Below, piece by piece: positions 50,397 through 61,049 of a stretch of DNA of 64,000 nt; the stretch's first letter is position 1; each line of letters opens with the position of its first letter. Both the position numbers and the translations under genes were made by a program. The DNA is taken from contig NC_045140.1 in NCBI RefSeq assembly GCF_008831285.2, positions 25,500,131 to 25,564,130 of the forward strand, written 5' to 3'. Under the pieces are notes generated by a model. That model made no database searches. It had not been told where the DNA came from and worked only from the letters and a program-made list of their open reading frames with translations. Source of the stretch: Nymphaea colorata. Taxonomy: Eukaryota > Streptophyta > Magnoliopsida > Nymphaeales > Nymphaeaceae.

Positions 50397-51806
50397 AAAT
50401 AAATATGAAATGAATTTTGAAACCTCTAAAACTTGCTCAAGAGCCACCTGGTTGGATTGTCTTAAAATCTCTAAGGGTGTCTACAGTAGTATGATGTGTG
50501 GCGCATGTTGGAACCGTGTCACAGGATGATAGTTTAGTATAAACTAGATTAATGGGTACCCAAGGGCCACGTTGTTAGTCTGGATATCATATCTCAAGTA
50601 AGATCTCCTCGGGAGATTTGAGGTTTAACAAATTGTCCGTGTTAGACCTATAGATTTCATATTCATGGAATGGATGAAATCCATAGATCTAAGAAATATT
50701 TATGAAATAATAAAAATATTTATAAGACAATGAGATAACACTATGAGAACAACAAAAAACCAAGATAAATGTCACCTTTATCGAATATCAATTTTTTTTT
50801 TGTGATTTACTTTTTTGTCCCTACATAGAGTTTTTTTTTCTATTAATATGGGCAATTTATGTCATTATTAAGACGGCACATGAAAATTCATACACGAGGG
50901 TGGCCCATGTTTCTAGCTTTGAATAGAGGGGGTTGAACTTCTCGCATTGATACATGGTCCACAAGAAAAGCTATAATAGGCACGACAAGGCTGCACTCGA
51001 GCAGGCATGGAGCCCTCTTATTGTGCCTCAACCCTATTAGTTATATATCAGCCAAAGAGAGAGAGATAGAGAGAGGGAGAGAGAGAGAAGTCTTTGTAGT
51101 TGACCTGATCAATTGTTTTATTGGGCCGGGCCATGTTTGACAAAAAGTTGGCCCATGCCTCCCTTGAAGAAGGAAAAACCATGAGGCCACCGCAAGAAAT
51201 TCACTATGTGATATCGGGAAAATGGGTCTTCCTAAGCATTCAAACTTGAGGAATCAACACTTTTTATGCAGACAAGAAACCCGCTTTGATTCATCATCTT
51301 GGTAATAAAAGAAACTCATTTTCTCGTCACACACCATCGAGTATGTAGATCATGAATCACAAAGACAAAAGCTGATCTCTTACCAAAGATATAAAAGAGT
51401 TTAAATTTCCCACACAAAATATGAACAAGTATAGACCTCCCTGATCAAACATCGTATTTGATTCTACAGCGAAGAGAACTCAAGAGAAATGTATCCTCTC
51501 AATCATTGTGGATGAATCCAAATCCAACAAATGAGTACTGATACACAAAATTGCTTCAATGAAATCGGACCATGCCAATGCAACTGAGATATTAGACCAT
51601 TAACAAACCCTGCAGACCACATAAATAGTTTCGTCATCCCGACAGCGGTGTAATGATAATTAAGCAGACGAGTGACCATGGTGGCGTTTCGCCTTTCAAA
51701 ATAAAATCGAAGAGTGACCTGATCCGCACCTGTACTTAGGGGTTTTGCCAGATGGTCATCAAGTTAATTAGGTTATTGTTCCAATCGCTGAAATTAATCG
51801 ATAACA

Positions 51807-51808
<2 letters not shown>

Positions 51809-51850
<42 letters not shown>
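51809..51850. repeat. (TA)n microsatellite
   Basis: About 42 bp of uninterrupted TA dinucleotides, followed at about 51880-51898 by a poly-A run. Confidence 0.9.
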
Positions 51851-51852
<2 letters not shown>

Positions 51853-52267
51853 TGCATGAATTTCTCCACAGGTACGAATGAAAAAAAAAAAAAAAAAAGC
51901 AAGGCTTTTTCATCCTTTCGTTTTTTTATGAGAACAGGTCAGATTTAAAGGTAAAATATGCTCACTGATACAAGTTCAAACCAGACAGATCGGTATATAG
52001 AAGACGAGGGGATTATTTGCCTTGGTAATTGATAGAACACATCTAATTAAAGGAAAATCTCGGTGAAGAGCAGAATGAATTCGGGAAACGTATATATGAT
52101 GTCTCCTTTTCATTTGACTGCTTTCGTCGGCAAAATAGATCACGATAAAAGAAGACATCTGCAGCATGGAAACTCAAAAACGATAAAACTTTTCAGCATG
52201 GAAACTCAAAAGCTAGACACAAGCATTAGATGACCAAGAGAACGATAAGTCCATTACGTAAGCCACA

Positions 52268-52637
52268 ATCATGCATCCGTCAGTAGAAGATGTTCCCGCC
52301 AAGTCCAAAGAGAGACTCCTCATAGACGAGAATGGTATAAATAAAGTTCTCAAACTCCAGGCCCTCGTTCTTGAAGTCACGGAACGTTCCCGTCGAAAGA
52401 TTGTAAGATCCGAGCAGACAGTCGTCGTTGGACCTTACCACCATCAGAATCTCCTCACCAGCTTCACCCATTCGAAGCATCTGAACGAATCCATCCCGCA
52501 ACTCCCGCGGAATGAAACTGACACACCCTGTGCTCCTTGATCCACACATGATCTCTGTAGTTCTTCAACAACCAGACATCTAAACATGTACAGCAGATGT
52601 CAAGGTGCAGAAGATCTTCTACTGACGGATGCATGAT
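52268..52637. repeat. 24-bp perfect inverted repeat across the broken F-box gene
   Basis: Bases 52268-52291 are the exact reverse complement of 52614-52637. The left arm is the natural 3' end of the F-box reading frame (codons for NIFY, then TGA). The right arm sits precisely at the deletion junction in the middle of the gene and supplies the premature TAG at 52619-52621. This looks like a templated insertion made during break repair. Confidence 0.9.
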
Positions 52638-53260
52638 GTCTGGTTGCCGGAGGTCGGTGGAGGGGACTCACGGAGCATGGTGACTCCCGGAATGTCATCG
52701 CCTGGAGCCTTCCTCCATGATTGGTCGACGCCGATGGTGAGAATCTCGTAAGTGATGTTCCCTTCGTCGTAGAACTTGTGAAGCAGCTTGAACGCCGCAA
52801 GCGAAGGGTCGTGGACTATGTGGGAGGTGCTGTGGAAGGGACATGAATAAGCCGGACAAGGGAGAGCGAGGGACTGCCGAGTGGCGAGGTTGTGGACGCG
52901 AATCCGGTGAGGTGGAGAACAGGCTTGCAGGACGACGACGCCGAAGGAGGAGGAATGGATGCGGGAAGGCGAAGGAGGGAAGGAATCGAGGGGAATCGTT
53001 GCATATGGTTGGCGGCTATTGCACTCCAACAAGGAGAGCTTTGGAGGCTGGGTTGAGGTCATTGGGATGGTCTCGCAGAGAAGCTTTGGCTTCTCTTTCG
53101 ATCTCCTGTGGTGCGCCTTAACGAAAGCTTTGTCTTGGATTTGATCCAGCCATGGCTTACAGGCACTCCGGAACCTGAGCAAGGATTTCACCGGAACATT
53201 TGTGAGAATGTGATCGTAGATGATCTCAGGGGGAAGGTCAGGGAGGTTTGTCGACTCCAT
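52280..53260 (-). pseudogene. F-box protein gene with internal deletion and early stop
   Basis: Remnant of an F-box/FBA-type gene related to the intact one at 59728-60834. The first frame starts at the ATG at 53260 and gives 213 aa: an F-box at 5-45 (LPDLPPEIIYDHILTNVPVK, then SLLRFRSACKPWL) and the first half of the associated domain, ending in a TAG at 52619. Relative to the intact paralogue about 190 bp are missing, covering the stretch from PNVNGVFHWIN to DEVGGF, and are replaced by the 24-bp inverted segment. Homologous sequence resumes in another frame (LLHLDICC...DVWLLKNY...WIKEH). It shifts again by a 2-nt loss near 52525-52531 and ends with a frame coding FIPRELRDGF to NIFY (stop at 52280). 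A (CA)n run lies just before the ATG. A 213-aa F-box protein could still bind SKP1, so a truncated product is conceivable. Confidence 0.8.
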
Positions 53261-54080
53261 GGTCTGTGTGTGTGTGTGTGTTCTGGAGGAGGGTGCAATA
53301 TGGCTATGGAATCATGGAGAAGATGAAATATTGCTATGAAATCTCGGAGAGAAGATGTACCAGGAAAACATCTTGCAAACTCCTCATACACTTCCAAATT
53401 TCGGGTAACTAGTAGTAAATATCTTTATTTTTTTGCTTTGCTGCCTTCTATATCAATTTCAGGTTCCATTTCGAAGTATATCGTTATATAATTTGGCTTT
53501 CTTTTAATGATTTAAACACTTCGCTTTTATTCCAGCTACGAATTATATTGTCCTTTGCTATCTTCAAGGTCATTTGTACATGAGCGTGTGCGTGCACAAG
53601 AAATCGAAGATAAATGAATAAAGGTAGCAAATATAGCAGATACATAACCTGATGGATGGGTGTTTAACGATCACCTCATATGCAATATGAAAACTAAATT
53701 GAGAATCAAAGAGCTAAGGTTCTTAGAATGCTTCAAACTATGTTGAAGGCTATATCAAGTTCATTTTGAGCATCTCGATTGTTGCTATTCAGGACCTACA
53801 CAGACACTCTCTCTTTAAACATTTTAACAGCATCCCCCATGTTAATATTGTTGGGACGAACTCAAAACATTTATGCTAACTTCCTACCAGTTGAAGTTTT
53901 GACAAGAAAACTACCATATCCACTAACCAAGATTTACTAAAAAAAATTATGACTGCATTAATCACATGATAAAAATTTAAAAAGTAAATAACTAAAAATT
54001 GGGATGACATAGTCTAAAGGAAATTTTATTGTACAGTGAGGGTGTAAATAAAAAAACTCATACATAATGTGGGGTATATG

Positions 54081-54269
54081 CAGTAGCAGAGCTACATATA
54101 AGCTGGCATGGGCAGTTGCCCAATCCAGCAACAAAATTTTTATTTATTTTTACATATTTTTACATACATTTCTTACAATTATTTATTTATTTATATATAT
54201 TCTCGCCCCTTCAGAAATGAGAATTTCTATAAGAGTGCCCCATAGCCAAAAAATTTGGCTCTGCCACTG
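54081..54269. mobile_element. hAT (Tip100-like) MITE with perfect 8-bp target duplication
   Basis: The element is 189 bp. The left end CAGTAGCAGAGC and right end GCTCTGCCACTG are inverted repeats with one mismatch, matching the CAGTGGCGGAGC type of Tip100-like hAT elements. It is flanked by identical 8-bp GGTATATG (54073-54080 and 54270-54277), the hAT hallmark. The interior is AT-rich and non-coding, so it depends on a transposase elsewhere. Confidence 0.88.
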
Positions 54270-54515
54270 GGTATATGATACTTGTAAGTTAATGGTAGTA
54301 ATACTGGATTTTATGTGAAAATGCTAGGATGCCGCTAATTTCTTGGATAATATCATAGAGATTTGAGCCGATGAAGATGTCTCCGAAAACTTAAGGACTA
54401 TGACCTACTCAATTTTCTGACATAATTTATTTCCTTCTATAAATTTTAACATCACTAGTAACAAGTAATCTTAAATTGCTAAATGTTCACTTTCGCTTAT
54501 GTGCATAAATTTCAA

Positions 54516-54789
54516 ACAAATTAGAAAATTCAAATAATTTTCTTTCTTTTCAAGGGAGATGCAATCAACTTACGCTCATTCTTTCTATGAAAATGAACAC
54601 ATATGTATGTATGCATGCACATGCCTGTGTGCGTGTGCGTGTGTGGATGTGAACAAATTAGAAAATTCAAATTATTTTCTTTCTTTTCAAGGGAGACGTA
54701 GTAAACTTACGCTCATTCTTTCTATGAAAATGAACACATATGTATGTATGCTTGCACATGCTTGTGTGCGCGTGCGTGTGCGGATGTGT
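54516..54789. repeat. 137-bp tandem duplication
   Basis: Two adjacent units of about 137 bp starting AACAAATTAGAAAATTCAAA (54516 and 54653) are nearly identical, differing at a few bases and in the internal TG-rich tract. The low divergence indicates a recent event. Confidence 0.92.
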
Positions 54790-55526
54790 CTGTTTTTAAT
54801 TGTGTATAAACTTGTGTTAACCATGGCGCTACCTTTAAATCTCATCATGGACATGTTAACTAATGAAGAAGTTCATAGGGGTTTGACTTACTCAAAGTGC
54901 ATGGTTTAATTTCCAATGGCAATTTGTTTGCCTTCAAAATTTTCATATTAGCAAGATCAAGGAATCCCCACTTACCAACTTATCACTTTCTCTAACATGT
55001 AAATGTTCAAACAAATCCACAACATTTACTTACCCCTTTTTTCATGGTCATATAAGCAATAATTCTTGTCTATGGTTTGCCCTATATGTTTGATTCCTTG
55101 TCCCTTTGCTGGAATGGAATGTGTTTCTTTCAATCGGAACGGATGCAAATGCTGAAGTGGGAACATGTAAAGTACACCATCCACGTGTTCTGGATTCAGT
55201 GTTCTCCAACAATATTCCATGGTAAGAGGTGGAATTAAAGCTAGAGAATGAATAGGTGAACTCACTCAAGAAATGCCTCAAGTTACTCTTGTTACTTGAG
55301 AGGTGGACGACTTCTTCTACCTGTTCTAGGAACAATTGAACAGGATATCTTGTTCAGGGTACTCTTTTGGAAATAGTCAATTAAATATACACCATATATG
55401 TTTTTGTATGTGTGCTTGAAACCAACTCTGGTGATCCAAATAAATTTTTTGTTACGATCAAATCTATTACAGGGTATTCGTCTAATCCTGGTTTTTTATG
55501 GTGGCAAATAGCTAGAACTGGCATTA

Positions 55527-55532
55527 TGTGTG

Positions 55533-55582
<50 letters not shown>
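55527..55582. repeat. (TG)n-(TA)n compound microsatellite
   Basis: About 14 bp of TG repeats followed by about 40 bp of TA repeats. Confidence 0.9.
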
Positions 55583-55584
<2 letters not shown>

Positions 55585-56435
55585 AACTTTAGAAATTATG
55601 ATGTTTGCTCTAACCTCAACTTGATAGTGAAAAGGGAAACAAACATGTAATCATTTAAAGTGTTTCGGTTGGTATTAGTTTCTAAAAGTAGTGTATGATA
55701 CATTAACCTTACAAAATCTAGATCATGGTGCAACTAGATTCGTTTTCAACTGGTCTGATGAATCAAAACAGCTGTTTAGAAGTTCTGGTGAAACCGTACT
55801 CAATCACCTTTCTTATAAGTTTTAGAAAATGCATGCATATTTTTCATGACATAATAGAAAAAATTAAGGACGATGTTTGCCATTAATAACAAGCACACAA
55901 TGATCAAAGAATAGAGGGTCATAGACATTTCACTTTATGCTTTCCTTTTTAACTAAAGAAGCAAAATAAAATATGTTTTCGTTAGAAAAGTCTTGTTATG
56001 CAAATATTAGTTTCAAAATTCTTATACATTTTTTCGTTCTTTTGCATTTTTGTGCCAATGTCGGTATTCTTTTTCTTTTTTCCAGTGTCCACAGTATCTA
56101 TGAAGTACTTAAACCTTTCCTTGATTTTTGTTCTCACTTCGGAAAGAACAAATCAGATCATGAGAAGGGGCATATGATCATCATGAAGAAACGGAATTGC
56201 CGATGCATGCAAGGTTTCTAGCGATCAGTATCATGGCCATCATCATGATCGTCATCATCGTCTCAAATGACAACTATGGTCATATAAACTCAACAACCAG
56301 AAACAAACAATATTATTGGAGTAACGAATAGATACAATCCATGGAGTCGCAACATAACGAAGAAAACCACAGTTCGATTACGGACATCGACCTTCGTCAA
56401 CTACATTTGCGCACCAGGCCCTGATAATTGAACGC

Positions 56436-56600
56436 ATGAAAACATTGAAAGATAAAACGAGAGAATCACCATTTTCCATGGCCACACTAAGAACTTCCTC
56501 ACCAGTTGCACCCATCCGAACCATCTTGGCTCGTCCATTCTGCAACTCTCGAGGAATGAATCTGACAACAGCCCCATACTCTTTTGATCAACAGTTGATC
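56436..56600 (-). pseudogene. F-box gene 3'-end remnant
   Basis: On the minus strand a frame reads SKEYGAVVRFIPRELQNGR, continues KMVRMGATGEEVL and ends with SFNVF. It matches the last quarter of the intact F-box protein at 59728-60834 (IKEYSVAVSFIPRKLRKG and following). A 1-nt insertion just before it (ATCAAAAGAGTA versus ATCAAGGAGTAC) breaks the frame. About 1 kb equivalent to the F-box, most of the associated domain and the promoter is gone. Sequence beyond 56640 already matches DNA upstream of the intact gene (61010). It cannot encode an F-box. Confidence 0.8.
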
Positions 56601-56639
56601 TGCAAAGAAGCTTCAGTATTTTCTTTTGCTGACTCTGTC

Positions 56640-59290
56640 GTTTTGATATTCCACTTTTGGTTGCATTTTTACATATTTTATCTCTTGGTTCATGAAATTA
56701 TTGATCGAACTAAATTCCCTCCACCCTATTTATAAATTATTTTCTTTTTCATGCACATATACATACATGTGTGTGTGTGTATATATGTATGCACACGCAC
56801 ACACACAGAGCGAGAGCGAGAGAGATTGTGTGTGCGTGTCTGTGATATTGATATTCATTGTTCAAATTGATTTATTCAACCTTTGTTTCCCCTTGAAATT
56901 TCTACATTGAAGTACCATCCAAGTGTCTATTGCGTCTTCCCTACTTTCTTCCAAAGAATCAAAGTTCTGTTATAGAAAGAAACATAATAGCCAATACAAC
57001 CATTTGGTAGGCAATCATTCCTAAAGCAAACAAAAAACTGGGGGAAAAACAATAAACCATTTCGCATAGCGCAACAATAGCATGAAAGCTACTTTGAGTT
57101 CATGTCAAACATGCATGTCTAATTCTTTCCAAACTCTTTGACACTAAAATGATCATACATCTTGTTTGGAGCTATTCAAACTATTGAAACTGATATATCA
57201 TTAGGAAATGGAGTTGCAGGCTGAGCAAGAGAACATAATGATTTAATGAACAAAGATCAATTAAACTTTTAAATTTTAAATTCAAAGCAAAAAAATAATT
57301 TTCATAATGCTTTGAGGGCAGAATAGAAAATTCATACCATAGTTGGGAAGCCAATGACTCGGGCTCTAATTGGCTGACAGCTGGGTCACTGAGTTAGAGA
57401 GTTGGCTCGATGACTCGGTTTAGTTAGCTCATAAATTCTTATTGTGCATTTTTACTACACATAGATGAAAAAGGCGAGTCTGACAGAAATTCATGTTTGA
57501 TTTTTTCCTCAACTAAAACTGAATAACATGTAATATGAGTTTTAGTGTGTATGTTTACTGAGGAAAGTTAATGGGTGGATGTCTAACAAGGCAATGGCTT
57601 GGGGGAAAATAGCCTAAATATGCACCTGTTCTTTACTTTCTTTTCATTAATATGTTGTTGAGAGCGAATACAAATACACATTTACAACAAAAGAAAACCA
57701 TTTTAAAACCATCACATATTAATACATATGTCAGTATTTGCAAAATAAGAAGTCTTAGTTTTCAGCAATGCAATACAAAAAGAGAGCCCAAAATTAGTTG
57801 ACGATCTTGGCCAACTCGGGCTGGTCTTGAATCGTGACCCAGTAAATGAACGATCCTAGCCGACTCGGGCGATCCACAACTTGAATTGGCTTATGAGATA
57901 CTTTCCATATAATCGCAACAAGATAAATCCATTTTACATGGTGAAAAACCCCATTCACATGGGCATAAATTTCGATACCACCATTATTTTCCTTAAAAAA
58001 TAAAATGGCCAATAAATTGATTTCCGTATATCGACTAGACTCACATCTACTTGGTTGTTTAGGTTTTTTTCTTGCCTTATATAAGAATCAAATTCAGTGC
58101 TAAAAAATCCTCATCAAGTTTACAATCTTCACATGTATGGGAAAATTTCTATCTGATTTTTCAAATCTCTCTTCTTTCACTTTGTAGTCAATATAGCCAA
58201 TTTCAGTTTGTTTGCACGTGTCCGCATGTGTATAGACGCGTATCCTTGTGATCATGAAGTTTCTCTAATCAAATCAAAGCGAACTTTTTGTTGCAATCAA
58301 TGCTATTACTGGGTTGTAGTCTAATCTTGGTTTTCTATGGTGGTTTCAAATAGAATTGACATATTGCCTCAAGGGACGTATTATAGCTGGAAGGAAAAAA
58401 TAGGGGAGAAGTCGTGTAAATGGTGTGTCCCTGCTTTAATTCCAATGAGTGCTACTCCTCTAAGGGTGGCCCACTATGGAAGAGTGGGAAGAGTTTCGGG
58501 CCCCTTTTCTAGGCACTGAGTTGTTTACTTCCTATCTCCTCAAAAAATGATAGATTGACATATTATTTCTTCAGCTTTAAGTAGCTGATTATGATTATTG
58601 GGCAGTTACCTATACAACGTATATAAATTTTAGAAGAAGTAACATTTGCTTGTTTTTATAGTCCTAGCTAGGGTGTTTGCCCTTACCTCATCTTGCTAAT
58701 GAAAAGCAAATAAAAATGTAAACTTTCAAAGGGTTTCAGTTTTTTAGCTTCTAAAAGTACAGACACATGAACCTAAAAAGTAACTAAGATCATGATGTAG
58801 ATAGGTTGTTTTTGACCTGAACTGATGCAACAAAACACCATTTAGAAGTCCTGGTGAAAGACTACTCAATCCCCATTGCAAAGTGGCGCTATGTGCTTCA
58901 GAAACACACGTATCTCATGATATTAAAAAGAAAACACGATGTTTTTCCTTTAATAGCAAACTCACAATGATCAAAATTAAGGTTGTAGACATCTCACATC
59001 ATGTTTCTTATTAATCTTAACTAGAAAAGCAATATAAAAAATGTCTTCATCAGACAAGACAAGAGAGTCAGTCTTGTGTCGCAAATATTAGCTTCAAAGT
59101 ACTCAAACATTTTGTGTTGTTTCTTACATTAGTGACATGGTCAATGCTCCTTTTCTTCTCCGCTCACAATAGTATATATGAATTTAGTCCTTAATTTTTT
59201 TTCTCACTTTGAAAAGCGTGGATGAGATCATGAGAGCTAGGGGGATCCCGAACATGAACAAAAGGGATTCATAAGAACAAAAAGAGTACA
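56640..59290. other. Intergenic DNA, diverged copy of the F-box flanks
   Basis: 56900-57345 resembles 61590-62030 (for example CCATTTGGTAGG at 57000 and 61650). 57893-58020 resembles about 62042-62165. 58270-59000 resembles 55410-55900. Together these show that the cluster arose from tandem duplication of whole units. No intact gene is present. Short open frames here show no domain. Confidence 0.55.
57348..57892. mobile_element. 545-bp insertion with 8-bp terminal inverted repeats, absent from the sister unit
   Basis: It begins AAGCCAAT and ends ATTGGCTT. The sister unit near 62036 reads GTTGGG then ATGAG with nothing between, whereas here the two words are separated by the 545 bp. Both ends carry a CGACTCGGGC or GACTCGGGCT motif just inside the terminus. 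There is no clear target-site duplication and no coding capacity. An unclassified non-autonomous transposon is the simplest reading; loss from the sister unit is the alternative. Confidence 0.6.
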
Positions 59291-59329
59291 TAAACACTTG
59301 AGAGAGCCGAGTCTTGCAAAGGTCATCAT

Positions 59330-59715
59330 CATCACAAATGACAACTGCAACCATACTGACTCGACGAACACAGACAAACACTATTATTGGTGTGATAGAG
59401 ATGCATTCTGCTGATCACATAGACTCGACGACCAAAAACAAACAATACCACTGGGCTTGCAACATAGCCAAGAGAAAAACACACTTCTGCTATGGAAATC
59501 GACCATCATCATGATCATCACCAACATTACAAATGACAACTGCAACCATACTGACTCGACGAACACAAAGAAGCACTATTACTGGAGTGATAGAGATACA
59601 TTCTCCTCATCACGTAGACTGGACGACCAAAAAAACAAACAATGCCACTGGACTTGCAGCATATAGGGCCAAGAAAAAGACACTTCTGCTATTGAAATCC
59701 ACCATCATCAGCTGC
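59330..59715. repeat. 195-bp tandem duplication beside the F-box 3' end
   Basis: The word CAAATGACAACTGCAACCAT begins at 59335 and 59530, a period of 195 bp, and the two units are about 85-90% alike. A third, more diverged copy lies at about 56225-56400 next to the truncated F-box unit (CTCAAATGACAACTATGGTC). The repeat ends 13 bp before the stop codon of the intact gene and so is probably in its 3' UTR. Confidence 0.88.
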
Positions 59716-59727
59716 TACATGTGCATA

Positions 59728-60834
59728 TTAATTTCCATAGAGACTTCCCTCATACATAAACATATGGAAAGTAGCCTCCAACGCGAAGCCTTCGCCTCTG
59801 AACTCATGAAACGTTTGAGACAAGAGATTGAAAGATGCCATGAGAGAAACACCACGATTCGCGGCCACAATCAGAACTTCTTCACCAGCTGCACCCGTCC
59901 GAACCATCTTGAATTGTCCCTTCCGCAACTTCCGGGGAATGAAACTCACGGCGACGCTGTACTCCTTGATCCACACCTGACCAGCGTAGTCCTTCAGCAC
60001 CCACACGTCCAAGGAGTCACAGCAGCGACCCAAGTGCAGATAATTCAGAAACCCTCCAACCTCATCTAAGCACGCCTTGTGAAGCTTCCAGCAGGTCTTA
60101 TCCTGATCAGGGCATGTCTTCGGGCTGGCCATCTCGTTGACCGTCTCGTCGACAACGTTAAAGGCTGTTATAGATTCTTCATGGTAGTCATAGCTGCAGT
60201 CATAACACTTGTTAATCCAATGAAAGACTCCGTTCACGTTCGGCTGCCGGAGATCGCCGCTGCGGACGAAGACCAATCCCTCGGCTGTATCAGGGATCTT
60301 CCTCCACGACCGATCTCTTCCAACCGTGAAAATCTCCCCTTGGTCATGGAACATGTGAAGCAACTTGAAGGCACTGAGTGAAGGATCATATAGCAAGTGG
60401 TAGACGCTGTTGCACAGGCATGCAGTGGACGAATGGGGGAGAGGAAGGAAGCGGCCAGTAGCAATGTTGATGAGTTGAATTTGGTGGGGAGGATAGGAGC
60501 CTTCAAGGCAGATTAGACCACGGCAGATGGACTGGATGCGAAAGGAACGGAGGGGGAAGAGTTGAGAGGGAATGGTTTTGAATGAAGGGTTGTGCTTGTC
60601 CAACAGGGAGTAGAGCTTGGGTGGTAGGTGGGGAGAGGCGAAGGCGTCGTAGAGAAGCAATGGCTTCTGCTTTGACATGCTGTAGTGTGCATGGACGAAA
60701 GCCTTGTCTTCGATTCGTCGAAGCCATGACTTACAGACAGACTTGAACCTCATCAGGGATTTGACAGGGAGCCTAGGGAGGATATGGGCAGAGATGATCT
60801 CATATGGAAGTTCAGGAAGGTTCCGTTGCGCCAT
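59728..60834 (-). CDS. F-box protein with FBA-type associated domain
   Basis: Substrate-recognition subunit of an SCF (SKP1-CUL1-F-box) ubiquitin ligase; the target cannot be predicted. It is a single exon of 368 aa, within the usual 350-420 range. The F-box is at about 5-45 (LPELPYEIISAHILPRLPVK, then SLMRFKSVCKSWL), with the conserved LP, P..L, R.K.V and W positions. The rest resembles the plant F-box-associated domain: YDPSLSAFKLLHMF, SWRKI, NGVFHWIN and SFIPRKLRKG follow in order. The ATG at 60834 is 9 nt from a (GA)n tract in the leader, so transcription starts upstream of it. Two damaged relatives lie at 52280-53260 and 56436-56600 on the same strand; this is the only intact member in the window. 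The fast turnover fits the birth-and-death pattern of plant F-box genes. Confidence 0.88.
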   Translation of the reverse strand: MAQRNLPELPYEIISAHILPRLPVKSLMRFKSVCKSWLRRIEDKAFVHAHYSMSKQKPLLLYDAFASPHLPPKLYSLLDKHNPSFKTIPSQLFPLRSFRIQSICRGLICLEGSYPPHQIQLINIATGRFLPLPHSSTACLCNSVYHLLYDPSLSAFKLLHMFHDQGEIFTVGRDRSWRKIPDTAEGLVFVRSGDLRQPNVNGVFHWINKCYDCSYDYHEESITAFNVVDETVNEMASPKTCPDQDKTCWKLHKACLDEVGGFLNYLHLGRCCDSLDVWVLKDYAGQVWIKEYSVAVSFIPRKLRKGQFKMVRTGAAGEEVLIVAANRGVSLMASFNLLSQTFHEFRGEGFALEATFHMFMYEGSLYGN

Positions 60835-60839
60835 TGGAG

Positions 60840-60842
<3 letters not shown>

Positions 60843-60873
<31 letters not shown>
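60843..60873. promoter_or_regulatory. (GA)n tract in the F-box leader
   Basis: On the coding (minus) strand this is about 15 GA dinucleotides ending 9 nt before the ATG. GA repeats in plant promoters and leaders can bind BBR/BPC proteins, but this may be only a microsatellite. Confidence 0.5.
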
Positions 60874-60876
<3 letters not shown>

Positions 60877-61049
60877 GGAGGGTTTCTGCTCCTGCAGGGT
60901 TGGGGTGCGCTCATATTACCAGGAATAGATATCACGACACCCCTGGACAAACATTTAAAATTATGAAACCTTCAAGAAATTTCAGTTTTTCCCTTTACTG
61001 CCTTTAATTTTTCAGGTTCCACTTTAGGTTGTGCAGTTACACACTCTTT

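Larger units (their letters stand above)
47646..52267. other. Intergenic region, no gene recognised
   Basis: The first few hundred bases are probably the eIF(iso)4E 3' UTR. A 148-codon minus-strand frame at 49471-49917 has no recognisable domain. It overlaps a second minus-strand frame of about 50 codons whose composition looks more protein-like, so a decayed coding fragment is possible. Short repeats are a 58-bp direct repeat at about 50283-50396, (GA)n at 51056-51088 and (TA)n at 51809-51850. Confidence 0.5.
53500..56430. other. Intergenic DNA between F-box units
   Basis: No gene recognised. It contains a hAT-type MITE (54081-54269), a 137-bp tandem duplication (54516-54789) and a (TG)n-(TA)n array (55527-55582). 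From about 55410 onward a diverged copy of 58270-59000 is recognisable by ordered words such as TATGGTGG, TTCTAAAAGTA and TTTAGAAGT.CTGGTGAAA. This marks the 3' flank of the truncated F-box unit. Confidence 0.55.

Noticed and set aside
57794-58012. Minus-strand frame containing NGVFHHVKWIY, resembling the F-box NGVFHWIN motif
   Set aside because: The similarity is limited to five residues and the frame straddles the edge of the 545-bp insertion, so it cannot be an inherited F-box segment.
59533-60069. 178-codon plus-strand frame at the F-box gene
   Set aside because: It starts in the 195-bp repeat and runs antisense through the F-box 3' coding end; shadow of the real gene.
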